A stretch of DNA of 64,000 nt, taken from Ornithodoros turicata. Lineage: Eukaryota > Arthropoda > Arachnida > Ixodida > Argasidae. Positions within the stretch are counted from its first letter, which is position 1. Every line of letters begins with the position of its first letter. Made by a program: the position numbers and the translations under genes. The notes under the pieces were generated by a model. That model did not search any database, was not told the DNA's origin, and saw nothing but the letters and a program-made list of their open reading frames with translations. The stretch covers positions 133,452,052-133,516,051 of the forward strand of contig NC_088201.1 of assembly GCF_037126465.1 (NCBI RefSeq), written 5' to 3'. Below, piece by piece: positions 22,540-32,349 of this stretch.

Positions 22540-23735
22540 CAGGCTCCCCCCTCAGTGACGAGGCCGGAAAGATGGTCACGGAACGTTGAAGCGTACCCGG
22601 CGGCGCCCGCATGCCGCGGAAAGAGCCGCAGTTTGGGGAGCGGTGGTGCTGGCAGGAGGGGCTGCAGGGGCAATGTGCGCTGGCTTAACCCGGTCCAAAC
22701 AGAGTGTGTCCCGTTTGCCGTTGGGGTCGATGGAAATAGTCTTCGAAGTGCGTGATAGAACAGGGAAAGGGCCGTCGTAGGGTGGCTCCAGAGGTCTGCG
22801 GACGGCGTCACGCCGGACATAAGCGTGTGTGCAGGTGCCAAGGCCGGGTGGCGAATACTCTGGCCGTGCGGAGGGACATCGTGGCGGTGAAAGGCGAAAG
22901 GCCCGCATAGCGTGTCTCAGGCGGTCGACGAAGAGCTGAGGATCGAGGCCTGAAGAGCGTGACGGGGATGCGACCAGCTCAGCGGGCAGACGTAGCGGTG
23001 TTCCGTATACCATCTCTGCCGGGGAGCAACCCATATCCTCCTTAAAAGCAGTACGGATGCCGAGGAGGACAAGGGGTAACCGTTTAAACCACAGAGGAGG
23101 GGTGCCAGTGGCCATGAGCGCTGATTTCAGCGAGCGATGGAGTCTTTCCACCATGCCGTTGGAAGAAGGGTGGTAGGCCGTTGTTGTGTGATGAATGGTA
23201 CCAAGGGAACGCAACAGGCTGGTGAAAAGAGAGCTGCAAAACTGCCCGCCGCGATCCGTTGTGACGCTAAGCGGCGCGCCGAAGCGGGAAACCCAGGCGT
23301 CTAGGAAGGCTGCGGCGACGGAGTGCGCAGTGGCATCTACCATGGGAGTAGCCTCGGGCCAACGGGTGAAGCGATCAATCATGGTTAGCAGGTATCGGTG
23401 GCCTTGGGAGGAGGGCAGGGGACCAACGATGTCGACGTGGATCCGAGCAAAGCGTGCTTCAGGCAATGGGAAAACGGCCAACGGGGTGAAAGTGTGACGT
23501 GTCACTTTGACGCGCTGTCATTGGTGGCAAGTCTTACAGCAAGTGGAAATGTCCTTGTTCATCGCAGGGCAAACGTAGCGGTGGGAGATGAGGGCGCGGG
23601 TGGCACGTGTACCGGAATGGGAGATGCTGTGGAGGGAATGAAACACGGCCTTGCGAAGAGAGTGAGGTACAAGGGGCCGCTGGCGGTTGGCGGATACGTC
23701 GCTGATGATGTGAGTATTGCTGGAGGGCAACTGGA
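22540..23735 (-). pseudogene. Ty3/gypsy retrotransposon integrase segment
   Basis: The reverse strand first encodes an HHCC-like zinc region (SLHSISHSGTRATRALISHR, then CPAMNKDISTCCKTC). An in-frame TGA follows near 23518. The integrase core then has HVDIVGPLPSSQGHRY (first Asp), SVTTDRGGQF (second Asp) and SSNGMVERLHRSLK (catalytic Glu), and a C-terminal DNA-binding-like region ends near 22576. The protease, gag and LTRs were not found. It is the downstream half of the element whose RT/RNase H lies at 27669-28473. Confidence 0.9.
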
Positions 23736-26271
23736 CCTTCCCTATTAAAAAAAATCACAGAATTCACTATGATCCATGTATAAGGTTTAATGTTACTCCA
23801 TTGGGTCCCACATAGCATGTATGATGTTATATGTGATGCCCCAGCAGACCCCAATATTGGACCTCATTGGGGACCACAATCGGTCTCCGGGGATCCAACA
23901 ACAGAGCATTCGGGATCTCATACTGACCACATAAGTAAATAGACCCTGAAGTTTTCTGGTTTTATTTCTTTCCAAATTCGGGGGTAGAAATCGGGTCAAT
24001 CACTTTACATGGAAAATTCATGCAAATTCGGGCAGAAAAAATACCATCTGACTGAATTCAGGAAGAAATCGGGCTCTACCGCAGAATAAACGTTCGTTGT
24101 AACGTTGAGTGCCAGAAGCAGTGGTCAACCGTGTATCTTGTGAACAATTAGTATGTCACTGACTTGAAGGGGCTAGCTTAGGTGCAGTTTTGCGGGTAGA
24201 AATCGGGTTTCGCCCTAAATCGGTGAACCTCGATTCGTTGGTGTCAAGCACATCTGCTCATCCCCCTGTCGCTCGCGTGCTCCACTTTGTGACCTGGTGA
24301 CGACAGAGCATTGTTGGAGTCGACGTCGCTTACTCCGCAGTGTCTCGAACGGCACTACAAAGGGTCGGTCGGGCTCCAGATACCTTTTTCGTGTATTGAA
24401 GCTATCCATTTTCACATTTCTGAACCGCGAACTGCGGCCTTACGGGACTCTACGATCGAGCAGGACGACCCCATCACAATGCTGCCATTGCCGTTGCCGG
24501 AAACGGAAATCCGTCCGTGATTTGAAATCTTGAAATAGTGCGTATCTTTTAGGTGAGGAATATAAAAGCGTATGATGCAATTACTGCACTTAAATATCGC
24601 AAATGTACTAGTTAAGCCGTGAGAAAAGAGATGAAAATGAAACATTCTGTACGTTATAATCGTTAAGCCAAAATCCAATATTCATTAGGGTCGAATCCAA
24701 GGCCGGCCAGAGCCAGAGTCCTGTATGAAGCAGCGGCGGTTAGACGCAGAGCACGTTCGGAGGCTTTCTGTGACCGTGATCTTCGCAGTCAGGTTATTTC
24801 TGCGTTGCCTTCGACATCCCCATTTTCAACGATTTCTTCAGTGAACAATGTCTATGCCATCTAGCATTGCAGTGTCCCCGCGGTATGCGTACGCCCGCTT
24901 TATAGGTGACAGAAAGCGTCACGTCGTCCGCGTCCGAGATATCAAAAACTTCTACCTGGAACACTTGCGCGATTTTGACAAGACACGGCCGTACTCCGTA
25001 AAATGGACCTCACAAAAGAATCCAGATGAGAATGGGCACTACCAAGCTCAAATCCTGGGCCTCGTGGGTAAGTTTTTATTCTTGTATGGTGAAAGTTCAC
25101 GGAGTTGAAACTAGCGTTTGCTCATATTTACTTTGCGCAGAAACGAAAGAATACGCAAACGCGCTCCAGAAGAAAAGGATTCCAGTGCCACCACCACGAG
25201 TGGGAAGCCAACTGGATGTTGCCGAGGACATATAAGATGATTATGAAATCGAGCGCACTGGAACGCAATAGGCGAGTGGTTAATTTAGCTTCGCATGGAG
25301 CACCAAATGGAGCCAAAATGAGTTGCCTCAATTTGAAAGTCTTCATGTCTTGTAACATGCACAGTTGTTTCAATTATGCCATGCCTATCAACCAGATGTT
25401 ACAGCGCATGAAAACTGGGCAGTACAATTAGTCTTGCGAAGTGGAAATGACAAGATTTCTTTGCGGTGTGCCACATATACCTGTAGCAGAGTGTTGGCTG
25501 CTGTTGGGTACGCTTTAATGCCATGCAGATGAATTCTTATTTGCAATCTTTTTTTTCTTCTCGGATCCATCTGGGAAATGATGTGTGGCTACCGCATGAG
25601 AGATATGACCACATTCTCGCCATTGGGGATCAGAAAAAGGCTGTCAGAAATGCAGCTATGTCATTTTCTCGACTGGCGGTCTGCTGGACAAGAGCACCAC
25701 CGGTCTCCCATCTAACCGATACATAGAGAGTGGTGCAGTCGGGAAGGAATGCATAGACGGCAGGAAGCTCGTGGCATTGTACAGTAAGTTGTTCCATTTT
25801 TCTCGTATCGACGGTATTCTCCTTCCACCACTGAAATGTTCCTTCATTTGTTGACAGACCTATATGCCAAGTACTGCGATGCGCACTCAATAACAAATAC
25901 CAAAAATAAGCAGCAGATATTTGTACGCAACGTACTGCGCGCAAAAATAAGAGATGTCACAAAGACAAGAAAAATACAGATGATGAGAGAAGCACTGGTG
26001 GGTATGCATGTACATCTAACATACAGGGTGTTTGCACCAATGTGTCCAAAAATTTATTTAAAAAAACATGGCTTTGGACACGCATCCCAGGGTATATGTA
26101 CCATAACAACAAATATTTAACAACTATTCAATTGAAATGAATTTACTAAGTTTGCCTGAATTTACTAATTTATTTGCTAAGTTAGCCTGGCGTTTTCTTT
26201 TTCTTTTTTTTACTAAAATGGGAAGCGCCATACTAAGGTGTAGAATTGGGGTAGCTGGTATGACATTTTAT

Positions 26272-26356
26272 GAAAAACAGCCACAAAAAAGACAAGGGCG
26301 AATGGGTGTTGTCCCGAGCGCTTCCGTTTGTCCTTGTCTTTTTGCGGCTGTTCTTC
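26272..26356. repeat. hairpin, about 25-bp arms
   Basis: GAAAAACAGCCACAAAAAAG (from 26272) pairs with CTTTTTGCGGCTGTTCTTC (ending 26356), with few mismatches. It lies in an intron of the BEN-domain gene. Confidence 0.7.
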
Positions 26357-26364
26357 GTACAAGG

Positions 26365-27200
26365 GAAGCCCATGTTGGATTTATTCACTATCGTCACTGA
26401 GTGCATTCCCTACTGCAACCGGGAAAAAGCGAAAAATAAACGCGGAAACTGTGGTTTTCAGTCGCACAGTTTGTCAACCGCTATCTGTTAACTGCTGAGA
26501 AGGCCTTACCATTTCTCGTCCATGTCACTGAAAATGACAGAACAGAAAGGCAGGAAGGACAGGTCGCATCACAATGCACCGATGACGTTGTCAACAAAAG
26601 CAGATTGTGTGGATGCGGAATCTGAAGGGGGGAGCAAAGGATCCATGTCCGGTCATGAAGTGAACAGATTGTGGCCGACAATATTTGCACCTGAAAGCTG
26701 CGCCATTTCCCCGTTTTTTTTTTCACTGTCTTTGTCATGGCATAGAATGCACTCCGTGACATTTCCGGATAAATCTGGCACGGGCTTTCCATTTCCGTAA
26801 AAAAAAAAAGAATGTTATGGCAAGTTGACCAGTTGAGGAGTGTAAACTGAAAAATCTGAATTTATTTTTGCTGAAAACCAAAAATAATTTTTGTGCATCG
26901 CCAAGCACCCCAGACATGAATGCTGAAAGCTTCAGTTATACAGTATGTGAGATTTAAGTATATGTATTTGGCGCAATAGAGCAGATATCCTGTACACCTT
27001 ACATGACGCATTCGTTAAAAGGCGGAAATAAGGAAATGCGACAAGCAATGCGGAGCGCTTTTTATTTATATTTATATCTGCGTTTTATTTTGTTCTCAGT
27101 TCTTTTATAGTTGTATAGATCACCTGCTCGTACATACGAGCTTAATCTCTATTGAGTACTGTGTGATCGCAGCAATGTTCAGGTCAGAGTTTATTGTCAG
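26365..27200. other. no further gene seen within the BEN-carrying element
   Basis: The segment is mostly AT-rich with T and A runs. It would be intron between the fourth recognised exon and the possible terminal exon. Confidence 0.4.
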
Positions 27201-27668
27201 CTAACAAAGTACTTGTCGTTGTATTTTGCAGAAGTCACAGTGATGAAGGGGAGAACTGATGTGGAAGTTCCACTGCCATGCGGACCGTGCACATGCGACT
27301 ATCCTACGACGTGCCCCGCAAACCAGACTACAAGAGAGACTCGTTAAGTTCAGCAAGTTGTAATCTCTGTCTCTGTCTCTACTGTCACTTGTAAGTTGTA
27401 ATAAAGTTTGATAAAACCCTGTTACTGATGCCTGTGTGTCCTGAGTACATGATACATCAAAGAGCTGCTCCTGCAGGACCACATTGGACAGACCACATTA
27501 GGTCACATAAAAATAGACCACATTTGGACCACAATGAAATATCATCCTATGTGACCTCAACCAATGGGAACCTAGCGGACCACCAGATCTAATAAGGCTG
27601 GACTGAATGAGACCCACCGTTATAATCACATATTGGGTGATCCTTGTGGATCCCATTCTTTCATTTTT

Positions 27669-28473
27669 TTAATAGGGAGAGCTTGAGACTTCCAGGGGAA
27701 TCAAGTAGATGCGAAGCTCAGGGTCGGTCCGTTGTGCCTCCGCAATTTCCTCAGAGGACACGGTTGTTAAGTCGTAGGCGACAATCGAACGGGAGAGGGC
27801 GTCGGCTGCACAGTTGTCAGGTCCCTTCAGGTGCTGCACGTCCGTAGTGAATTCCAGCAGATACGCCATGTGACGAATCTCCCGCGGATTGTGACTTGGG
27901 TTGGTGGAAGGGGAACGTAGCGCGTAGACGAGTGGTCTATGATCGGTGAGGAGGGTGAACTCTCGTCCTTCAACGAAGTATAGAAAGTGGCGGACGGCAA
28001 GGTAAGCCGCCAGTAACTCCCGACCAAAGCTGCTGTATCTCCGCTGGTCAAGGGTTAGGGCACGGCTGAAGAAAGAGAGGGGCTCCCAGTGGCCATCGAC
28101 GTACTGTTGTAAAACAGCTCTCACAGCAGTACTCGAGGCGTCCACGAGGACCGAGGTGGGAGCGTTTGGCTTGGGGTGTACCAACATGGCGGCCTGGCTA
28201 AGCGTCTGACGCGCGGTGTGGAACGCTTTTAACGCGTCAGCCGTCCATTGCAGCGGTGCGTTGCCACGAGCACTTGTGAGGAGGGCATGGACAGGCTGTA
28301 GCAGGCTGTAGTCTGCGCCGCGTGGTAGGCTGCGGAAAGTCAAGCAGGGCCTGAACCTTCTTTTGAAGAGGAAAGATCCCGTTACTGTCAATGCGATGCC
28401 CGAGGAAATCGACTGCAGGCACCGCAAACTCACTCTTCCTGCTGTTGATAACGATGCCGAAGTCTTGGGGCAC
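27669..28473 (-). pseudogene. Ty3/gypsy reverse transcriptase/RNase H segment
   Basis: The RT thumb reads FGIVINSRKSEFAVP, then DFLGHRIDSNGIFPLQ. It is frameshifted near 28330 and continues into the connection and RNase H (SVLVDASSTAVRAVLQQ, RALTLDQRRYSSFGRELLAA, LLTDHRPLVYALRSP, DNCAADALSRS). The catalytic palm (YXDD) is missing upstream of 28473, so the element is 5' truncated. It runs into the 3.9-kb BEN-carrying insertion after PLEVSSSPY. RNase H catalytic Asp/Glu positions (VDAS, GRELLA, TDHRP) look preserved. Confidence 0.9.
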
Positions 28474-28479
28474 TAAACA

Positions 28480-29389
28480 GCTCCAGGAATATTCTCCAGT
28501 TATTATGGTCTATGAAGGAACGTGGCTCACCATATCCAATTATGAAATTCATTTACTTCTAGCGAGCGCCTTTACCACGAAACAATGCCATTCAAAGAGC
28601 ATAATCCGCGTGAGTCTCTCCTTCCTACTCGGAGAGCACTTACGTCACACGTCTCGCACGTGTAGCAAAGCTGCATTCCAGTCACTGAAGATGGGGGAGA
28701 TTTCGGACTCCTAGCCAATGACGGATCTCGTTGACACAAACAGCAGCGTGCGGGGAGGACCGGTTGTGAGAACAGCGCTGTGACCTCGCGGAGCAATACA
28801 GCGCTGAAAACATAGTGCGCACATGAAATGGAATATTGTGGGCTGTGTGTACCTTTTGATCTGGCTACCTTGGGTTTGACAAGTGTAAATATGTTTAGAA
28901 TTGACCTCACTACCCGATATTAAAACAAAATCAGTGTATAGGCGCCCCGCATTTTATATGGTTGATGGTGCGCGACGTCAAAATGACGTGTGGCTATTGT
29001 CGCCAGGGCATCGCAGGGCGGGGCTTGAGCGCGAAAGAGTGCAGTGAATATTCGGTTGGTTTGGAGCCACTATTTACTTTTTGGCGACAAAAATTTTTGC
29101 TAAACGTCACTGTAGGAAACGAATCACACTGCATTACAAAAAAGTGCACCTTGCATACCTAATTATTGCCCCTTTAATGTGACCTTCCCACGCAACTCGC
29201 TCAACCGTTGCCTTCCTGTGTTCTACCGACGATTGCCCAATAAGGCCAGCTTTCCAGTGCTGCCTGTGCTGGTATGGTGACGTTTGAGCTATAAGCTATT
29301 TGCAAAAGTTCTGCGCAGACTAGAAAAAACATATATTCGCGATAAAAGCATATAGTGAATCACGTATTGACGCATACACGTACACATAC
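28480..29389. other. no recognisable gene (intron)
   Basis: The open frame 28572-28910 (minus) has no motif. No repeats with clear ends were recognised. Confidence 0.45.
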
Positions 29390-29470
29390 CATTCCTTCGT
29401 GGTTGAGGCTCTTCCAAGTCCCGTCCATTCATGAACCGATTAAGGCGCGCATATAACCTAAATTTGGCAT
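29390..29470 (-). CDS. candidate 81-nt cassette exon of the ADAM10-like gene
   Basis: An exon-like segment lies 226 nt downstream of the LGLAYVGNAN exon. It has an acceptor AATACCAG and a donor AATG/GTATGTG. It is open, exactly 81 nt long, and enters and leaves in phase 1, so it could be included or skipped without shifting frame. It would insert about 27 residues (AKFRLYARLNRFMNGR and so on) between VGNAN and GGIC in the catalytic domain. ADAM10 proteins have only a few residues there. I infer an optional exon; it could equally be a chance symmetric ORF in the intron. Confidence 0.35.
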
Positions 29471-29696
29471 CTGGTATTTCTCCTCTGCGGTCCATAAATC
29501 TTGAGAGTTGAAGTTAGTTACATGAATTCGCGCAAAGAAAAAAATGTACCACCTTTCGCACGAACAACTTGTCACCCGACGAAGTCCTTATAGTACTACA
29601 AAAGCACAGGCGGGGAAACACAATGCACACGCAAACATGCATAGAATCGCAAACACGGTCGCACAAGGTACGTAGTCACAAAATAGTACCACTTAC

Positions 29697-29889
29697 GATT
29701 GGCGTTCCCGACGTACGCTAATCCTAGTATTCCTTCGTTGAAGTCTCGATAGGTAAAGATAAAGGCCAAACAGAAGCGGTCATGGTCGTCACGGGAGAGA
29801 ACCTCGAGCATCACGTTGGCATCCAAGGTGTCCGAGCAGAATGAGTTACGTGCAATCGTTTTACCTTTGCACGACTGCCCTGTATTGAT
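29697..29889 (-). CDS. ADAM10-like metalloprotease, catalytic-domain exon
   Basis: The exon starts after TTACAG in phase 0 with INTGQSCKGKT. It continues LEVLSRDDHDRFCLAF, then IFTYRDFNEGILGLAYVGNAN, the conserved catalytic-core stretch of ADAM10/ADAM17 (CLAY.FT.RDF..G.LGLA.VG). The donor is AATC/GTAAGT, leaving phase 1. Joined to the 34584 exon, the junction reads HTLQ-INTGQ, which matches the position of INT in ADAM10. The length of 193 nt is 64 codons plus one base. The upstream neighbour is 4.7 kb away; the next constitutive-looking exon is 14 kb away across the BEN/gypsy region. Confidence 0.85.
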
Positions 29890-29967
29890 CTGTAACGTTG
29901 CACGTTGACGTTAAAGGGGCTCTAAAGGGGTTGGTGTTTATGAGTATTATACACTCTTATAACCTAG

Positions 29968-30232
29968 TCAGACGGCGAACCTAAGGCCATTAGCGGAACG
30001 GCCGTTACTTCACCTATAGTCATCATTTCGATTAACGTCGTTCTCTGCCCTGATTTGTTGACAATGGGAGGCGTCCACATTTTACATTTACATTTTACAT
30101 TTTTTGCGACAATTATGCAGTTCATAATTGCCACAAAAAAGGCTTACGTCTCCTGCGAGGGGAGCAGAGAATGTTGGACTACAGATGAAGTAACGGCCGT
30201 TCCGCTAACGGCCTAAGGTTTGCCGTCTGACA
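29968..30232. mobile_element. chimeric foldback MITE with GTCAGACGG ends
   Basis: It is a 265-bp foldback with TIRs of about 46 bp (GTCAGACGGCGAACCTAAGG, then CATTAGCGGAACGGCCGTTA). The core, however, is that of the CACTCTT family (CTCTGCCCTGATTTGTTG, GGGAGGCGT, AAGGCTTACG). A (TTTACA)n tract interrupts the centre at 30080-30105. Confidence 0.75.
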
Positions 30233-30236
30233 AAGA

Positions 30237-30476
30237 TATTAAAAATGAACTTTACCACAGAGCACGCTCCTAGCCAAGCATCATCCCGAATGACAACGTT
30301 GCCACCTCTGATTTGTTGAAAACGGGAGGCGGAGCCTATTTTGTGCAATTATGTACGGCATAATGTTACAAAATAGGACCCGCCTCCCGTTTTCAACAAA
30401 TCATGGGCGAGAACGTTTTCATTCGGGATTATGGTTAGCTAGGAGCGTGCTACGTGGTGAAGTTCATTTTTGAAGT
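30237..30476. mobile_element. foldback MITE, CACTCTT family
   Basis: The ends are TTAAAAATGAACTTTACCAC and GTGAAGTTCATTTTTGAAG, with a GGAGGCGGAGCC centre as in the 1694 copy. It abuts the chimeric MITE. Confidence 0.85.
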
Positions 30477-31186
30477 CGGAGCTTCCCTTGCACCGCATTG
30501 ATTGGACAAGAAATGCGGGAAGGGGCAGTTCTCGCAGTATGTTTGCTTTGATAATTGGATGCGCTGGGGGTGACGCACCTTTGACGTTTTCCGCCGATTC
30601 GGAGGAAGGAAAGAGGAACCTTCAAACTGGCACCTTTATTCACCTTTTAAATTACAAACGGTGCAACGGGTGAATCAGTTACCTATCACCGTGGCAGCCA
30701 TTTTGCAAATTAATTGCACCGCCGCGAAGCAACTTTGGACAGAAATATTTTGTAGGAATGCTTTTCACATAACGCTTTACAAGATGACAGCAGTTTTTAG
30801 TCATGTTAGATACCACTTTAATGCTCTATTAAGATGCAGCACTGGTTCTCTATCGTATCGTAGCAGCTCTAGGGCGAAGTACCTTTAGCGCGTGCCAAAC
30901 AATCAATCATACGTGGATAACGAAGGATCAGGACCGGTCCTGCAGTGGCGCAGGCGAGTCCTCGCGGTGTCTTAACCACGTTTACCCGCTCCCGTGTGCG
31001 TTCACAGTGATGTAAAATTTCCGGACAATTGAAGCCCTGGGGAAAACAAAGTTTCTCTTCTTTTTTTTTTTCGAACCTTTAGAAGCAAATGATCATGATG
31101 ACGAGACTGTTAATATATCTTGCAACTGAGCAAAACTTTTGCATAACGGTACCGACAGCAAGAACAAAAAAAACGAGCAATATTCT

Positions 31187-31353
31187 TCACTCTAAGAAAA
31201 AAAAGCAAGAATTTTCTACCCATCTCGGTAGAGCTGTATTGCAACCACGTTTCTACTCAAACCAATTTTACCTTTTGGGTATAACTGCAGAGTAGAAACT
31301 GTTGTTCGACCAGCTTCGGTAGGAAATTCTACCCTTTCTTTTTCTTAGAGCAA
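31187..31353. mobile_element. MITE with CTCTAAGAAAAA ends
   Basis: The terminal inverted repeats are CACTCTAAGAAAAAAAAG on the left and, reversed, GCTCTAAGAAAAAGAAAG on the right. Each is followed by GGGTAGAA/TTCTACC subterminal motifs. It is about 167 bp long with no ORF. Confidence 0.7.
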
Positions 31354-31453
31354 GCGAAAGGGATGCCGCCACCTATACCCGCGGAGGAGAAGGCGCGCGT
31401 AGATTGGCCCGGAACAGTAGCAGTACTGTCGTTTTACCAGCTTGGGTAGACAA

Positions 31454-31535
31454 GCTCCCGTGGCTCAGTGGTTAGCGTGTTTGCCATGTCACGCCGAGAC
31501 TGGGATGTACCCTGGTTCGAATCTCGGTACTGGCT
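31454..31535 (+). ncRNA. tRNA-like SINE head
   Basis: The A box TGGCTCAGTGG and B box GGTTCGAATCT lie at tRNA spacing. It is followed by the CTGAAAGATGAAAGTCACTG tail shared with the neighbouring SINE copies, so it is SINE-derived rather than a working tRNA gene. Confidence 0.6.
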
Positions 31536-31539
31536 GTCC

Positions 31540-31670
31540 TGAAAGATGAAAGTCACTGAAAAGGTTAGCCAGCTGTAGGACTCGAACCCACATCTTCTGG
31601 ATTGCCGGTCCAGGGCTCTACCAATTGAGCTAAGCTAACACACCTTTTCGGCGACTTCCAGGGTGCGTCA
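31540..31670 (-). mobile_element. Ruka-like tRNA-derived SINE, partial copy
   Basis: The tRNA-like region (31564-31639, reverse strand) reads GTTAGCTTAGCTCAATTGG, with anticodon-arm CTGGACCGGCAATCCAG and B box GGTTCGAGTCC. The acceptor-like stem GTTAGC/GCTAAC pairs. The CGACTTCCAGGGTG leader lies outside it. Resemblance to the ixodid tick Ruka SINE is from memory and unverified. Confidence 0.7.
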
Positions 31671-31719
31671 TTTGAAGGGACAAACCAGCACTCTCTCTCA
31701 CTCACCCTGACGCGCCCTG

Positions 31720-31925
31720 GAAGTCGCTGAAAAGGCGTGTTAGCTTAGCTCAATTGGTAGAGCCCTGGACCGGCAATCCAGAAGATGTGGGTTGGAGTCC
31801 TACAGCTGGCTAACCTTTTTAGTGACTTTCATCTTTCATCGTTAATTTCTTAGGCAAATTGATGCTTTGTATGTATTTGTCCCTTCTATGTTGTTCCAGC
31901 CTCAGAACATCAGTTCTTTCATGTT
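31720..31925 (+). mobile_element. Ruka-like tRNA-derived SINE, full-length-looking copy
   Basis: The same tRNA-like head lies on the plus strand (31739-31814; B box mutated to GGTTGGAGTCC). The body contains AGTGACTTTCATCTTTCATC, TTTCTTAGGCAAATTGATGC and TTCCAGCCTCAGAACATC, shared with the copy at 63628. It lies head-to-head with the 31540 copy, separated by a CTCTCTC spacer. Confidence 0.75.
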
Positions 31926-32349
31926 TAACTGGCTGTCCTGTCTGGGGGTTTTCCTCAGACGCATTCAGACATATATCGACACAGTTCCCTTAGAAGTCGG
32001 ACTGGGACGCACATTCCCCCAGGGCGTCAGCCGTGGCGTCGTCTACCTCTGTGAGGCCGACAACGGCGAACCCTTTCACCACCAGCTTGGGCAGGAAATT
32101 CTGCCTTGTTTTCTTCCTCACATCCTAAGTCAAGCTTCACGAAACGCGGTCGCTCTGTCTCTGAGCCACTGCTAGTTGGGGATGAGGGGCTACTCTGAGC
32201 ATCCTCTAAAATAATTCAGATTGGAATGCTATTTGATGCATATTTTACGCACCAGTACAACAGCAAAACAATGATATGAAATTACGTTTTACGGGTCATG
32301 CGAGCCCCACCATCAGAAGTAAAATGATAACAATACCAGTCAGTTACTT

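Larger units (their letters stand above)
24848..27344 (+). pseudogene. BEN-domain protein gene carried inside the TIR element
   Basis: Exon 1 (24848-25067) starts MSMPSSIAVSPRYAYARF, then HVVRVRDIKNFYLEHL, and ends QAQILGLV at donor GTGG/GTAAGT. Exon 2 starts at 25141 in matching phase (ETKEYANALQKKRIPVPPPR) and meets TAA at 25233 before DDYEIER. A third exon (about 25559-25783) has the BEN-like block IHLGNDVWLPHERYDHILA and KKAVRNAAMSF, then a frameshift to SNRYIESGAVGKECIDGRKL. Exon 4 (from 25858) reads LYAKYCDAHSITNTKNKQQ. A possible last exon begins near 27231, with AATAAA at 27401. BEN domains bind DNA or chromatin. The stop and frameshift suggest a decaying copy. Confidence 0.6.
23743..27670. 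mobile_element. 3.9-kb TIR element carrying a BEN-domain gene, inserted in Ty3/gypsy
   Basis: The gypsy reading frame breaks exactly where CCCTATTAAAAAAAAT begins (about 23742), and resumes after the inverted copy TTTTTTTAATAGGG (about 27659-27672). The outer few hundred bases on both sides are rich in GGACCACA/GACCTCA/CCAATGGG motifs. The interior holds a spliced BEN-domain gene on the plus strand and a poly(A) signal. No clean target-site duplication was seen, so the precise termini and superfamily remain open. Confidence 0.7.

Noticed and set aside
31564..31639. Functional tRNA-Ala(GGC) genes in the SINE heads
   Set aside because: The sequences continue into a shared SINE body and recur several times with mutations, so they are SINE heads.
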